A model generated the notes under the pieces. The model had not been told where the DNA came from, made no database searches, and saw only the letters and a program-made list of their open reading frames with translations. Below are positions 1 to 13,567 of a stretch of DNA of 64,000 nucleotides, one piece after another. A program made the translations under genes and the position numbers. Each line of letters starts with the position of its first letter. The stretch's first letter is position 1. The DNA comes from Botrytis cinerea B05.10 (Eukaryota > Ascomycota > Leotiomycetes > Helotiales > Sclerotiniaceae), in assembly GCF_000143535.2 (NCBI RefSeq), contig NC_037317.1, positions 1,674,001 through 1,738,000 on the forward strand, read 5' to 3'.

Positions 1-695
1 TTATTGATAAGAAACAATAATAACTGCTTACTGTAATCTAATATAGTATGTTAAACACTTAAAGTATATGTTATAGTATTTGAAATAAATTATCATAAAA
101 AGTTATTTAGTATTAATTATATTAATAGTGCCTCTTATGTAAACATTAATAAATCTTTACCTATAAGCTATGTGAATTATTTTATTATTTCTAAATACAA
201 AAAAATACATATATGAAATCTATCTTTAAGGGACTCAATATTATTAATACTAAATAACTTTTTATGATAATTGATAACAAGATTACTTCGATTTCAATAT
301 AAAAGTTACAAATCGTCTAATATCTTTTTTAAATTAATTATTAATTTAACAATACAAAATAATAATCAAATACAAAACTAATATAAATATAACGCAGTTT
401 AACAGTATATATTTTATATTAGTATACCCATGAACTATTCATTTTATATACAAAATTCATTTGTATGTAATCGTATACTTTCTTTATTTAATATAATTTT
501 TTCTAACAAATATTATAAGTATTTATATAAATAATAAGAACTTTTGAATAATTATTAGGAATTTGATTTTATATAATAAAATATAAATACAAAAATTGAA
601 TTTCTGGATATTTCAATTTTTATTATTATTAAGTCATCTTTTATTTTCTAAAAAAAAATTGTTTAGGTATTTTTAAAATATAAATACTAGAAAAT

Positions 696-955
696 ATACG
701 AGTTGTAACCATAGCTTATAGTACTCTTTATTAATTTAGAATAAAATCCCTACAAAAATAGCATTTTATTATACATAATTAAACATTTAATAATTCTTCA
801 AGTTATTGTATTATAAATCTGAAATTTTGATATAACACAATTTGCTAAATAATAATTTGGAAAAGATTAATGAAATAATTTTAATAATTTCTATAGTTGA
901 AATATAAAACTTCAAAGCTGAAACTTTCAAAGAATTCTAATATATAATACTTTTG
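696..955 (-). mobile_element. truncated copy of the 16487-16995 MITE-like element
   Basis: The segment starting ATACGAGTTGTAACCATAGC matches the terminal inverted repeat of the element at 16487-16995. The following roughly 250 bases align with the reverse complement of that element's right half, including shared blocks such as AATAAAATCCCTACAAA and the stretch ending near ATATAATACTTTTGTTAT. The second terminal repeat is not visible, so this is a truncated or overwritten copy. The right boundary is approximate. Confidence 0.55.
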
Positions 956-959
956 TTAT

Positions 960-1740
960 GGATTCGCAGAATTAACGAAGACCAATTTATATCACATTAT
1001 ATCAGCAGAACTATCTTTATAATCAGATCATTTTTATAATACGCGATTATAAAACCCCTTTTGATTAATTATAAGTAATATGCTAAACTTTTAATTAATT
1101 GGGGTTTAGTTTTTTTGATTAAATAGGGAAAGCTTATGTGGTTGATAAGGAAGTTTGAAACTTCAATTCAGTATATAACCTTTTGAAGATATATAAATTA
1201 ATCAATACAAATATATTCTATTAAAGTTTGTTATACGCTTTTCAAATATATTATTTTTATTCTTTTCTGAATTCTAATTGTACAGTTATATACCAATATA
1301 GATATCTTATTATAACTCTAATTAGTTATTAGGTCGAAATCTCAATATCTTTGATTAGTAAGCTTTTAGATTATATAAGCGAGAATTAGGAAGAGAATTA
1401 GATAGAGAATAAGAAAGAGATTTAAAAACAGAATTAGAAAGAGAAATAGAAAAGAAAAGAGAAGTAAAAGATTTTAAGGTTTTAAAGTTTAATTACATTT
1501 CTAATATCTTTATATAAGCTAAAAGTAAGAGATTAATAGAGTTTATAAACTATTATTATTATTATTATTTATAATTAAATCTCGAGCGTAGCGAGGATCG
1601 GGGGTTTGGGGGCTGGCTCCCATAAAGATTAAAGAAATAAAAATAAAAATTTATATATCTCAAAAATAAAAAAATTACAAAAAAAGCTACTATGAATCCA
1701 CAGTCTGAAAAATTCTTTTTCCCCGACGGCTAGTGTATGT
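960..1740 (-). repeat. composite AT-rich repeat, copy 1
   Basis: Three modules in inverted order relative to the other copies. A degenerate copy of the roughly 125-bp module found at 8240-8365 and 30295-30422 lies at about 960-1090. A GAGAATTAGAAA-rich module is at about 1320-1560. The module at 1580-1735 opens CTCGAGCGTAGCGAGGATCG and ends CCCCGACGGCTAGT. The 1580-1735 module is nearly identical to 29143-29298 apart from transitions, and the 7411-7568 copy is its inverted, more degraded form. No coding capacity is left. The family cannot be named from sequence alone. Confidence 0.7.
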
Positions 1741-2932
1741 GAAGAAAAATACATTGTTATATAGAAAATAAAATGAATGATGCTTATTGGAAGTGTTTTT
1801 AACCTCTAATATGATAAAATCTTAGTACACAAAATGATAATAGATCTAGTTATTAATTTTACTTGAGATATAAAAGTAATAATATTACAAAGTTAAAGTA
1901 TTATCATGATAATAGTAATTATATAAAAAATCTTTAATATTTTATTAAAATATTGTTTTCTGAATAGAGTAATCAAATAAAGATATTCTTTTTTTTCAAG
2001 TTTATAGATTCCTTTTTTTCAGTAAATTGATTAGAATTTATTTCAAAGAATTTACAGTATTTAATTATGAAGTAATAAATAATATATAATAAAAGCTTCC
2101 TTTTTTGATGGTTTTATATATTTAATATTCAATGAAATTTTCTATATAGACTTTTTAATTATATTAATAGCCATTATTTGTATAAAATATTTGATTTATT
2201 TAAAAAGTAATATTATTGTTTTTATTATAAGAATATAAAATATTATAGATTGGAACAAGAAAAACGAAATCGGGTTTGTATTCAAAAGCTAGAAATAATT
2301 TATTAATTTGAAAATACAATAATTTCAGTTTTGAATATATTATTAATAATAGTTTCATTGTTATATAAATATAAAACATTTACATTAAATAGTTTTTCGG
2401 ATATATAAATATCAAAAGCAATAAAACTATTGATATACTAGATTCTAGATTGTATTTATAATTTATTAGTAATAAAAAAGCTTTAGTATAATATTCAACA
2501 GATTCAATGACTCAAATAGAAATTTAAGCTTTATATTAATTATTATGAATAGAGTTTTAAATACAAAATCGGATTCTTTTCCAACTCAAATTCTTAGTTA
2601 TAATATAAATCATATAAACTTTTAATTATTAAGTTCTTTTACAGAAGTGTTATTTAATATTGTAAGAGACTTGATTCTATAAATACTAAATATTTTAATA
2701 AATTAAATGAGGTTTTTTTTAAATTATTCATTATATCAAATTTCAAAAGCTCTTTAGAAAATAAATTCTTCAATTATTTATTTCTTTAATTATAATTATA
2801 AAACGTATTAAATACTTTTTGTAGTTAATAAAGAATGAGTTTATAATCTTTTTTATTCTATTTAATTTTCACATAAACATTTATTTGCAACAAACTCTTA
2901 TCAATTAATATACGTATATTAATTTCTAATAT

Positions 2933-3093
2933 TTCTTTTTTTTTCTTTTTTCTTTTTTTTTTTCTTTTTTCTTTTTTTTTTTCTTTTTTCTTTTTTTTTT
3001 TTTTTTCTTTTTTCTTTTTTTTTTTTTTTCTTTTTTTTTTTTTTTCTTTTTTCTTTTTTTTTTCTTTTTTCTTTTTTTTTTCTTTTTTCTTTT
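2933..3093. repeat. poly-pyrimidine tract, T-runs broken by single C
   Basis: About 160 bases of T runs interrupted at irregular intervals by single C residues, in blocks such as CTTTTTTCTTTTTTTTT. It is a low-complexity microsatellite-like tract with complete purine/pyrimidine strand asymmetry. Confidence 0.9.
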
Positions 3094-5404
3094 ACTATCT
3101 TGCTTTTTTAAATACTTATATTAATTACATCAAAAAAACATAAAACAAATAATTAATAGTTGTTTTTGGATCTATTTCCAGGCTATTTATAACATTAAAT
3201 TAAGTTTCTTTGATTATTTCTCTTTTTTATAATGAAAACAGATCTTAGTTTAGAGTAATATATATCTATACCTAGGTATTCCTCAAGAGATTATAGTATA
3301 TGGCTCTTAAATCTATATTTATTAGACGAAAATCAATACTAATTTAACCACTGCTATTATTATATTTAAGAGCTTCTTCGATGTGGGGTTGAGATTATAA
3401 TAAATAAATATAGACTGTATCTAATTGATTTAATATTTGATTTTCTTTTATTATATTTTTTTTGTAATTATTACCAGAAAAGCTTAATTATATTTAATTA
3501 TAAACTTTAGTAATACATAAATTACAAATTTTTCTTCTTTATCATATTTTGGATTTTACATTCTATGAGATATTAAATTCTACTATAGTTATATTAGACT
3601 GTTGAGTTCTTAAAAAAAAATTCTAAATGATAAATACAGAACAGACCTTCAAAAGAAAGAGTATCTTTCCCAAAAAAATGTCAAAAATATTTCCTTCATT
3701 TTAAAGAAATAGTATTTGTATCATTCATTTTTGTTTTCGACAATTTACAACGAGTTTTCAAAACAATATTCAACTTAATTGAGATGTCAATTTTAAAAGA
3801 TGTTATATTCAATATATTGAGAATTATTTAAATGTTGATCATTATTGTTCTCTTCGAAAACTTAATCAATTTATTAAATAATAAAATACCTGATTTTTCC
3901 ACATCTATTCCAATAGGTAGGTAGTAAATACTTTTTCTCTATTTTTTATTTCTTACGAACAATAAGAGTTCCAATAAAGAATAAATCCTTACGACAACAC
4001 TTAATTAAGTTTTTCATGTTAATTCTTCAAGATATCATTGGACCTAGCATATATTATAGTATTCATATATCTTTCACAATATAAGACTGATCTAATGAAT
4101 GGTTTTCTTAAAAACACTACCTAGGTATCATTATTGATATCGAGAAATCATAATTTATGTTTCATTTTTGAGTGAAATTACAGTATTCTGATTCTTATAA
4201 AAATTCAACTAATTTAGTATTAATTAAAAGCTCATTAACTATTAGTGGATAATACATTGAAGTTAAATGTAGACAAATAATTATCTAAATTAAAGAATGC
4301 TTTTTATTCTTTTTAAAGAATTGGGATCCATAAAAATTTCAAATAGATATTTATAATTCTCTTTCTCATTTAATAGTGTTATTAGATTTACTGTAGAAAT
4401 ATGTTAAGTATAAAGTATCTTTATAAAATTAAAACAAAATTCTCGTAATAGATTTTAAAATTTTCACATGCCTAGGTATGTTAAGTTTTGATAAATAAGA
4501 TTAACCATGCATTCATTGGTTCCAACTTCTATAATTTTTAATATATTTTGTCCCTTTCGAGAATATTTATTTAGTTTAGAATAATCTCAATGATGAAACT
4601 AGTATTATAATCAATGTTATATTTCTTAGAAAAGTGGAATCTATTGAGATATAGCTTATATTATGTTTTAATTTTAAAAAGGGTTATCTGAAAACACTCA
4701 AATCTTGGTATAAAGATGTAGAGATTCCTGTATCTATTGAAAAGCTTTTAATCACAAAATATATTATTTGAGACCATAGATTAAATTTAGAGAACACTTT
4801 CAATGATAATGTGTTTGAATTTTATTACTAATGAGAAGTTTATGTTACTTCTGATTTCTAATATTTCAATTCCCAATATGTTTTGAATCTATTTATTATT
4901 CCCTTTAATCAATAAAAACTTTCATTTCTATAATTTGATGTTTCATTTTCTCACAATTCTCCCAAATTGTATTTATAAATTCTAAATTAAATGCTTTGAA
5001 ATTTTGAAAAATTTCAAATTCTTATGTGAAATAGTTATCAACATCATCTAGTATTAATAAAATTGAAGATTTTTAAATAAACTTTATTTATTATTAACAG
5101 ATTCATTAATATTGAAAATATAATATTTATAATTAATGATATTAATGCTCGTACAAAAGTAATGCTACCGAGGTACTAAATAATGAAAACAATAATAGTC
5201 ATTATTTTTTAGTAAATATAATAATGTAACATCAAATTATTCTTGATGTCCATTATAATAATAATTTATTCAAAATATTTACATTCCTTACCTTTACTCT
5301 TAAATTTAAGCACAACTGTTATTAGTAATATATTAAACACAATATGATATACAGTTTATAAAGATTAAATCAAAATATTAAAGACCTAGGTAAAAATATA
5401 TGTA

Positions 5405-5500
5405 TACGAGCTTTTCTTCGGCCCTTCGTGGCTAAAAATAACAACGACTTCGCCTTACTCAGGACCTACATCTACGCTCGTGCTGCGCAGCCTTTAGAAT
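5405..5500. other. isolated higher-GC island of unknown origin
   Basis: About 95 bases, containing GGCCCTTCGTGGCT and GCTCGTGCTGCGCAGCC, stand out from surrounding DNA of far lower GC. No translation gives a convincing protein and no tRNA-like fold with a proper B box is evident. It may be a fragment of a transposon that inserted recently enough to escape AT decay, or a short GC-rich repeat end like the one at 1580. Confidence 0.5.
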
Positions 5501-7399
5501 CCTAAAAATTAATAACATTTCTATTCCTATATTCTATCGAAGTATGAATTTTGAAGCTAATCGGAAATTGTAAGCCTTTTGAAAAAACAAACTATATATA
5601 GGCTCAAATAGAGTATATTCAATTCTTATCTAATCGTAATAGCAACAATGATAATTAACTATAATTCTTGCAAGCCTCTCACTTTTAGCTTGTATTGAAG
5701 CGCCAATGAATCTAATAAACCTAACATATCCGATTCTAATCCTCTTCCAATTATTCTTTTTAAATCTCTTTCTGATTCCCTCTTCTATTTCCTTTTCCGA
5801 TGCTTTTTCTGATCTCTTTTTTAATTATTTTTTTAATTCCTTTTTATAATGAATCTCTATGGATCTTATTACCTCGTTAGACTTAAAAGCCCAATTCTAT
5901 CTTTTTCATCATATTTCTAAATATCCAATCCGATTAAAAACAATTATTCGATTCTTCAGATATTTCAAAACTTGAATTCAGTTTTTCAATTAATCTTTTT
6001 CTAATAAACCACAACTTATCAATTCGAAAATGAATTTAGAAAATAATACATTCTTTTTTATTTTGACTTTATAGATTTTCTAATTCTAATTCATTGATTG
6101 ATTTATCAAATCAATTGAACTCTATATTATAATGTTTCCATACAAAACCTTATAGACTTTTCAAACCAATCACTTTCCAATTACAACTCATATTTTGAAT
6201 AATGTACCTATTTTAGAGATTCATTATTCTACTTTAATCAATTAGATATTGAAAAGAAATTTTATTCAGAGACAATATCATTTCTATCAAAATTCGCTTG
6301 TTTAAAAATAGTAATTTAACACATGAAGAGAATATGTATATTGATATTAACATAGATTATAACAGTCAATATTAATTTATAGGTTATTCAAATATATATA
6401 TTATTAATAATAAGTAATTTCTAGAGACATCCAAATATTCTACAAAAAAGTATAAATACTATAAATACTATTTGAAACTGATTTTGTTTATCTATTTTGA
6501 TATTAAAATAATTATTAGAACTGATATCTTTTACTGTTTATATTATGCTAGTCATTTTTAAAATCTAACCTTGTTATTATTATGTTATTAAATCTATATA
6601 CATCTTTCAATTTTAATTCATTCAATAAATATCAATCTTCTAATAAAAAAGCATAGATATATTATTTTATGATTGCTTATTAGAAATTAATAGGATAAAA
6701 AGAATAAAAAATTGTATTGATATTAAATCTATTTAGAATTTCGCTATTATCTTTTTTGGTAAATTAATAGAATTTACATTTATATTACTTTAATACATAA
6801 ATAACTGAATGTAATATTTATTTAGATTTTATATAATATTGAAAGAGAACTCTAGATACATATATGAAAACTTAATTTATATATATATTATATCTTTTTT
6901 ATACTTCCTTCATGTTTTATTCTATAGAATTGTAATATTTAATATTACCTAGGTATTATTTTCTTAATTATAATTAAGTTTGAATCAAACATAGAAATCC
7001 AAATTCAATTCTAATATAAATTCATCACATAATGATCTTTGAATTTATTTCGAACGTAGTTATAATAAAATAGTAAATTTAAATTCAATAAAATGATTAA
7101 TATGATATTTCCATAAAATACTACCAATAAACTTGTAAGAATAATCATTCAGATTATGATATTAAATTAAATACAATAAATAATATAATAAATAAAATAA
7201 TCTTCTTTAAAAAATAAATGTTTAATATAATCTGTATCATTCATTTTTTATCATCTAATTTGGAATAGTTATGAATCTTCTATACTAAATATATTTCAAA
7301 TTCAATAACTCTTTACTTCTTTGTATTTTTTCCAATGATGATTATCAAGATATAAAAATCTGAAAACAATTTTAAGAAGAATAACAAATGAAAAAGCAG

Positions 7400-8365
7400 T
7401 GTTATATACTAGCCGTCTGGGAAAAAGAGTTTTTCAGATTGTGGATTTATATTATAGTAGCTTTTTTTTTTCTTTTTTTCTTGTTTTTAAGATAGATAAA
7501 ATTTAAATTTTAATTCTTTAATCTTTATGGGGGGCAGTCTTCGAACTTTTGATCCTTGTTATGCTTGAGATTCAATTGTAAATAATAATAATCTATTTAT
7601 ATAATTTATTAATTAAAAATACTGAGATTTTAACTTAATAATTTTATCAGTTAAAATGAGTTCATTCTAGTATTGATATATTATTTATAACTAATTAGAA
7701 GAGATTTTATAAATCTGTAAACCTTGGAATATAAAAATGACTTATTATATGATTATATAATATATAGAGTACATTTCCATTTGGTTTGCTTTTATGGATT
7801 TATAATAATAATCATAATAATAAAAGTTTATAAACTTTAATAATTTTTTATTTCTAACTTTTATAAAGCTATTAGAGATGCAATTAAACTTCAACATTTT
7901 CTAATTCTTTTTCTAATTCCCTTCCTAATTCTTTTTCTAGGTAATTCTCTTTTTAATTTTCGCTTATATAACCTGACAGCTTACTAATTAAGGATATTGA
8001 GATTTCGATCTAATAATTGTTTAGATTTATAATGAGATATTTATATTTATATATAACTTTCTAATTAGAATTCAGAAAGTAATAAAAGTAATATATTTAA
8101 AAAGCATATAATAAATTCTAATAGAATATATCTTTAATAATTAATTTATATATCTTTAAAATATTATATATTGAATTAAAATTATTCTATAACAACTTAG
8201 CCTCCTCATTAATCAAAACAACTTTGCTCTAATATCAATATGTTACTTATGATCAATTAGAAGGGGTTTTATAAATCTATAAATATGAAAATGGCCTACT
8301 ATAGAGATATACGATTATATAATACATAGAGCATATTTTTACTTCGTTTGCTTCTACGAATTTAA
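7400..8365 (+). repeat. composite AT-rich repeat, copy 2
   Basis: Contains an inverted, degraded copy of the 1580-1735 module at about 7411-7568, a 125-bp module at 7676-7801, an AATTCTTTTTCT-rich module at about 7820-8020, and a second 125-bp module at 8240-8365. The 8135-8365 stretch aligns in the same orientation with 30190-30422. The 7820-8170 stretch is the reverse complement of about 1190-1560. This ties the three copies together as one family. Confidence 0.65.
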
Positions 8366-11300
8366 TAATAATAAATATAATTTAAGTTTTAATACATTAA
8401 TGTCCATAGAAGATAATCAATTTATATTCGAAATGATCTTATAAGTTCTATAATACTTATTTATTTGTTAATAAATTAAAAGGGCTTTAAAGAAAATATA
8501 TTATAATGTAAAATTGTAATAACATAATAGAAACATATAGTACCTTAATTAATTATAAAAGTTATCAGATGATTTCAGATATGAACAACATTTGTAATGA
8601 ATAGATTACAATTAATTATTTATAAAATAATAATAAAGCAAATAATTTTTTTTGTTATCAAAGAATAGTAATGAATAAATGACCCAAAAATAGTTAATAA
8701 TTTGACAGATAATTCAATAGATAATTTAACGGATGTTTCTAATAACAATGCCACCTCTAATATTGATAATTTGGAGAATAATTTGAGCATAGTGAAGACC
8801 AATAAATTTTTTATAAAAGTTTTGTAATAAGTAATGTTGATTTCGAAAAAAAAAAAGAGAAAAAAGAGGAAGAAGAAAAACATATATATATTTGTAAATT
8901 CAAAATTCTCTTTTAATCTTTTGAAATTATGATTTTTATTTTGTAATTATTGAATATATTTTGAATACTACAACTCAAAGGTAATTTTTAAAACTGGAAT
9001 AATAATAGATGATTTTCAAAATTAAAATATGAAATTAATTTGAGGCCAGAATAATACACATTCATAAATTTAAAATATTCGAACAAATTTGAAATCAGAC
9101 TAATAACATAGTTTTGTTTCCGAAGAATTTACCTTTGTATCAAAATTGTTGATCAATTCAAGAAAGAAACTTTTTCTTTAAAATACTTTTTCACAGTATA
9201 GTATGGAGAGGTTATTAATTACTAGAATTCATATTTAATAGCAAAACGATCTTCTTTTCTAAACATTCGAAATACAAAAAATTAATATTATTTCTTTTTA
9301 AAAGTCCAGAAAATTCTTTATTTTCGGATAATATGATAGTTATAATGCATCCTTGAAATGTTTTAAAAAAGAAATTTTGAACTATGAGTGTAAATAAACC
9401 CTTGTATTATTGTATAAAGATTTTTGAGCAAGTCAATTTTGATACAAAAAAATGAAAATTAATATTGATTAATTTATTTCATTTATTCTTCGTCATTCAG
9501 TAGTCTGAAATTATTAATTGCCTATTTAAAAACATGCAGGTAATTAACAAGCTCAATATACCCAGGTAGTGTCTATAATCTGAGACACTTTTATATTTTT
9601 ATTTTTATTTTCATTGAAATAGATCGTGGTTTTTGTTTTGTTTTTCGTATTCAATTGAACTGCTGCTTGTTATAGTACAACTATTATAGAATCTCATAGC
9701 AATTCAAATTAATTCAAAAGGCCTATTGAGATATTGAAAATCAATAATTTTTTGATATCAAAAATATTATGATAGCTCCATACGATATTATTTCATGTAA
9801 TTATTGATACCTTATTTATTGTAGATAGAATTTAAGGGTCAATATATATCAATTTAGTTCCTATTGTTTTATAAATATTACTATTGTAATACTAATGAAA
9901 TAACAGTACAATTTGATTTTCTTTCTCTTTGCATTCGAAGTTTACATTCTTCTTTGTTTTTGTTTTTCTTCTGAGATTACTTTTACCAAATTAATTCCTG
10001 CAATTTTCTTATTTCTTTCCTTTCAAAAAAATTTACATATAATATTGTTTTATTAATCTAAGATTTTAATTCCATGTTGTGATGGTTTTCAATTTAATAA
10101 AGAGACTAGTCATAGTAATAATATTTCGAAAGGAAATTGAGACTGAAATGTCAAAAAGATCACTTTAAATTCGAAAAAATCTAATTGTATAATAAATAAA
10201 GTTTTAATGTAGGGAATAAAGCTCTATAGTATTATTTTTATCAAAAGCATTTCTCTTCAATTAAGTTTCTGGATATGTTGTTCAAAATCTCTGTTTCGAT
10301 TGAAACTAAATTACTCGATTATTAGGTAGTAGGTATAAAACCTTGACATAGTTTATAGTTTATCAAGTATGAAGTTCTATTTTATATGATGAACTCATAA
10401 TACTTTATTTTTGATGAAGATTTATTAAAATTATGAAACTTTTGAAGAAATAAATCATTTGAATGACATTTTCGTCATGAAAAATTGATTCTTTATGCTT
10501 GTGCATAGAAATGATTGAAATTTACTTCTAATCTATTCAATTATAAGTTCCACCTATTTTGAACTTGAATTTTATGACTTTACGAAAATTCATGATTCAA
10601 TATAATAAAACTAATTTAAGAACTATCATTTTTATTTCTATATATGCATGTGGCAACATGATTATAAAAAATAAAGCCTTGATTTTAACGATATTGAAAT
10701 ACAAATTAAAAACTGTGTTATTTGTAGGTATACAATATTTTGGTTGTAAAATGAATGGCTATATATATTAGTGCTTTTATATAATTTTATTTTCATTATT
10801 AATAATACCTTCGATGCTTGAAAAAAAAAAAGATATATTATAATTAAACGCACTCGTAGTTTTATAACAAATATATTGAAACTTATTATTATGTTTATGA
10901 GAATATCAGAGTTATTTTTATTAGAAAGAGATTTTAATACGAATTTCTTTTCTATAATGAATGATATGTTGAATGATTAATAATATTTGAAAACTATTGT
11001 TTACTAATAAAAATACCATTTTATTATATTCTAATCAAAATTGAATCCCAAATTCTTTTATATAATGAAATGGATTTAACATAATTTAATCTGTATCGAA
11101 ATTTCAAGGATGAATATGAACTTTTCCAAGAACCTAATAAATCTAAGTAAAAATCTTTTTGCATTTAGAAATAATAGTCTCTTTTAATTTTGAAATTATG
11201 AGATTTTAATCAATATTTAAAGTAAAAAGTAAAATTATTAATTCTACAATATAATAATGTATTTGAAATATAATATCTAATATGGTTTATTAGTGGTAAT

Positions 11301-11903
11301 AGTAATAGTAATATTGATTTATGTCTAGAGAAATCTTGTAAAAAATTCGAAAACTATAAGAGGCAAGAAGGATTATTTAGTAAATACCTAGCCTCAAATC
11401 TTTAGTTTTATAATATTAGAATTCTATTATTTAATTTAAAAAGTATTTTAAAATTTTTTAATATTATTGTACTATTGTTATTCATATAACTCTTTTAGTT
11501 GTATTCATAATGGATTTATGATGATTTAAATGATAAAACATTCTAAATAAACTCTAAATCTTTATTTTAGTATCCTAGGTTTCTATTAATGCTTGAAATT
11601 TTCGAGATCTTTCTTTATATATTCAAAAGATTATTTTCTATTTCTTTTCTAACATTTATTTATTCTACTATATACTAGGTATCTATCTTTCAATCAAAAA
11701 AATTGACTTCATATTATGCAAAGAATATTATTGAAAAAATATCATTGAAAAAACATTATGTAAAAAATATTAAAGAAATCAATAAAAGAATAATTCAAAC
11801 AAAAGAATTAACATTATCGATCAATTATTCAAATATCATTATTTCATTTTTAAATTTATACCTAGATTTGAATAAAAGAATTTAAGATTTGTAAAAGATG
11901 TTG

Positions 11904-12163
11904 ATTGTTGGCTCTTGTAAGCAGCCTCCTGGTTCCTAATTGGGGAAAGTGGTTGTCCCCGAAAAGCGATTATTATCTCAGACTTTTTCTTAAATAATTT
12001 ATTCAATTCTTAGTGTAGAATTATAAATCTAATCCATTCAATTGTTACGAATCTGTTGAATTCCATAATACAATTTGTTTTCAAATAGTATCATTTTTTT
12101 TAAAACAGGGACGACCGCTTTCCCCAACTAGGAACTAGAAGGCTGCTTACAAGAGTCGACTAT
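11904..12163. mobile_element. MITE-like element with about 56-bp terminal inverted repeats
   Basis: The left arm (11904-11959) contains CTCTTGTAAGCAGCC and TTGGGGAAAGTGGTTGTCC. The right arm (12108-12163) is its inverted copy, reading GACTCTTGTAAGCAGCC and TTGGGGAAAGCGGTCGTCC on the minus strand. All visible mismatches between the arms are transitions. The roughly 150 bases between them are AT-rich and non-coding, so this is a non-autonomous element. The arms are far more GC-rich than the surroundings. No clear target-site duplication is visible. Confidence 0.8.
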
Positions 12164-12229
12164 TATATAGGTATATATTTTGAACATTTGTCTTTCTTAT
12201 TTATCAGTATCTATGTGATTTATATCAGT

Positions 12230-12500
12230 ACCTATATAGTCTACTTTCACTTCAATTTACATTTTGAAACCTGTATTATTCATCCATAATTAATTTAATG
12301 AATATAAACTATTAAAAACTAATAATATAGAGTCTGTTATATTACTTTAAAAGATTCCTATATTATAAACTGTCTTTTTTCATTCATCATTATAGTATCA
12401 AGTACAAAATACTACTTTATTAGAATCTTACTCTTTTTGGTATTTCTTATATCAAATTTAGATATCAATTTCGCATTGAAACGATATCTCTAACTAGGTA
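12230..12500 (+). repeat. dispersed AT-rich repeat family, degenerate copy
   Basis: The order of short blocks (CACTTCAATTTACATTTT, a stretch of ATTAAAA-type sequence, AATCTATTATATT-like, TTATAATTTATCTTTTT-like) is shared with 15170-15500 and 27880-28180, and with the reverse complement of 30430-30710. Boundaries are approximate and there is no coding content. Confidence 0.5.
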
Positions 12501-13444
12501 CCTATAGATAGTTTTCTGTTTAGTAAAAGTTTTTCTCAATCTATTTGAAGTGTTTTTATATATCAATAATTATTGAATTTTTTTTGGATATATATAAATC
12601 TTGAAGATCACAAGCATACCTAGGTACTTTTATAAACTTCTCTTTTTTATATTTTCAATTAAAGTTAATATAATTTGGAACATAAATAGTAAAGAACTTC
12701 TTTGATTCGAAGTCATTTGAAATTTAATTCATATTAATCAAAAGTGATTTAAACTTACATTTCTCCTCTTAAAACTCTATAAGAAATATAATATGTAGTT
12801 TTATTTCAGAAATTAGGATTGTAACTATACAGTTATTACTCGGATCTTTAACAAGATACTCTTCTATCTTCTCTATAAAAAAAACTATTATTTAATATGC
12901 TAGAATCCAAGATTTTTTGAAAAGCAATCTATGATTGAAAGCTCAAATCTACTACAAAATCTAAGTGGTATAAATCTAAATTAAGATCGATCTTAATGAT
13001 ACGAAGATAACTAAATTCATTTTCAATAGTGTGAAAGTGATTTATTCTTTATTACAACATTGCATTTTATTTGAATTGTTGATTTATTAAGATTTTTTAT
13101 TATCTGAATATAGATTTGTTTTGATTATTTAGATTAATGTTAATACTATTTTAAATATTATTAAAAAGGATTTATAGTAATTGTGTACCCCCATTTATTC
13201 GAATCGAAAAACATATCAAAAGAAGCTATTCTATTACTTTTTGAAACCCAAATTATTATTCTTTTAAATGATTTTACTGTATGTCTTATATATTAATAGT
13301 ATTTAGTATGAGTTTTTCTTTCTTGAAATGGCTAAAAGTTATAATATACTGTACTATGCATTAAGTTTACGTGAATGGTCTTTTTACACCAAAACTCACC
13401 TTATTTAAAATATAATTGAAAATAAACCTAACGTAGTTTAACAT

Positions 13445-13567
13445 CGAACAGGCCTTGCAAAGACAATTGACAGCCTCCCAGCCTCAGCACTATGTAAAGC
13501 AGTGATCACTTACATTGTCCCCTCCCTCATTTACAAAACGGAGATATAATTTGGTGATAGAACGAAA
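13445..13567 (+). pseudogene. relic of a LINE-type (non-LTR) reverse transcriptase ORF
   Basis: Reading from 13445 gives RTGLAKTIDSLPASALCKAV followed by ITYIVPSLIYKTEI, a TAA stop at 13547, then FGDRTK. This resembles the stretch just after the catalytic reverse-transcriptase core in fungal Tad-like LINEs, where a Leu-Pro-x-Ser-Ala-Leu...Ala-Val...Val-Leu-Pro-Ser...Tyr-Gly-x-Glu-Ala-Trp pattern is common. The in-frame stop sits where a Trp codon is expected, as G-to-A changes of TGG would give. Only about 40 codons survive in an otherwise AT-decayed context. The match is from memory of the family, not from a search. Confidence 0.6.

Noticed and set aside
1..120. Possible telomere at the window start
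   Set aside because: No TTAGGG/CCCTAA repeats; the AT-rich DNA simply continues beyond the window.
1580..1625. GC-rich CTCGAGCGTAGCGAGGATCG segment as a tRNA or 5S gene
   Set aside because: It does not fold into a cloverleaf and lacks a GGTTCGANTCC B box; the same sequence is a repeated module at 29143 and (inverted) 7411.
8620..11885. Short open frames (60-87 codons) in the AT-rich block
   Set aside because: Low-complexity Phe/Ile/Lys/Asn translations expected by chance from AT-rich DNA; no domain, no splice partners.
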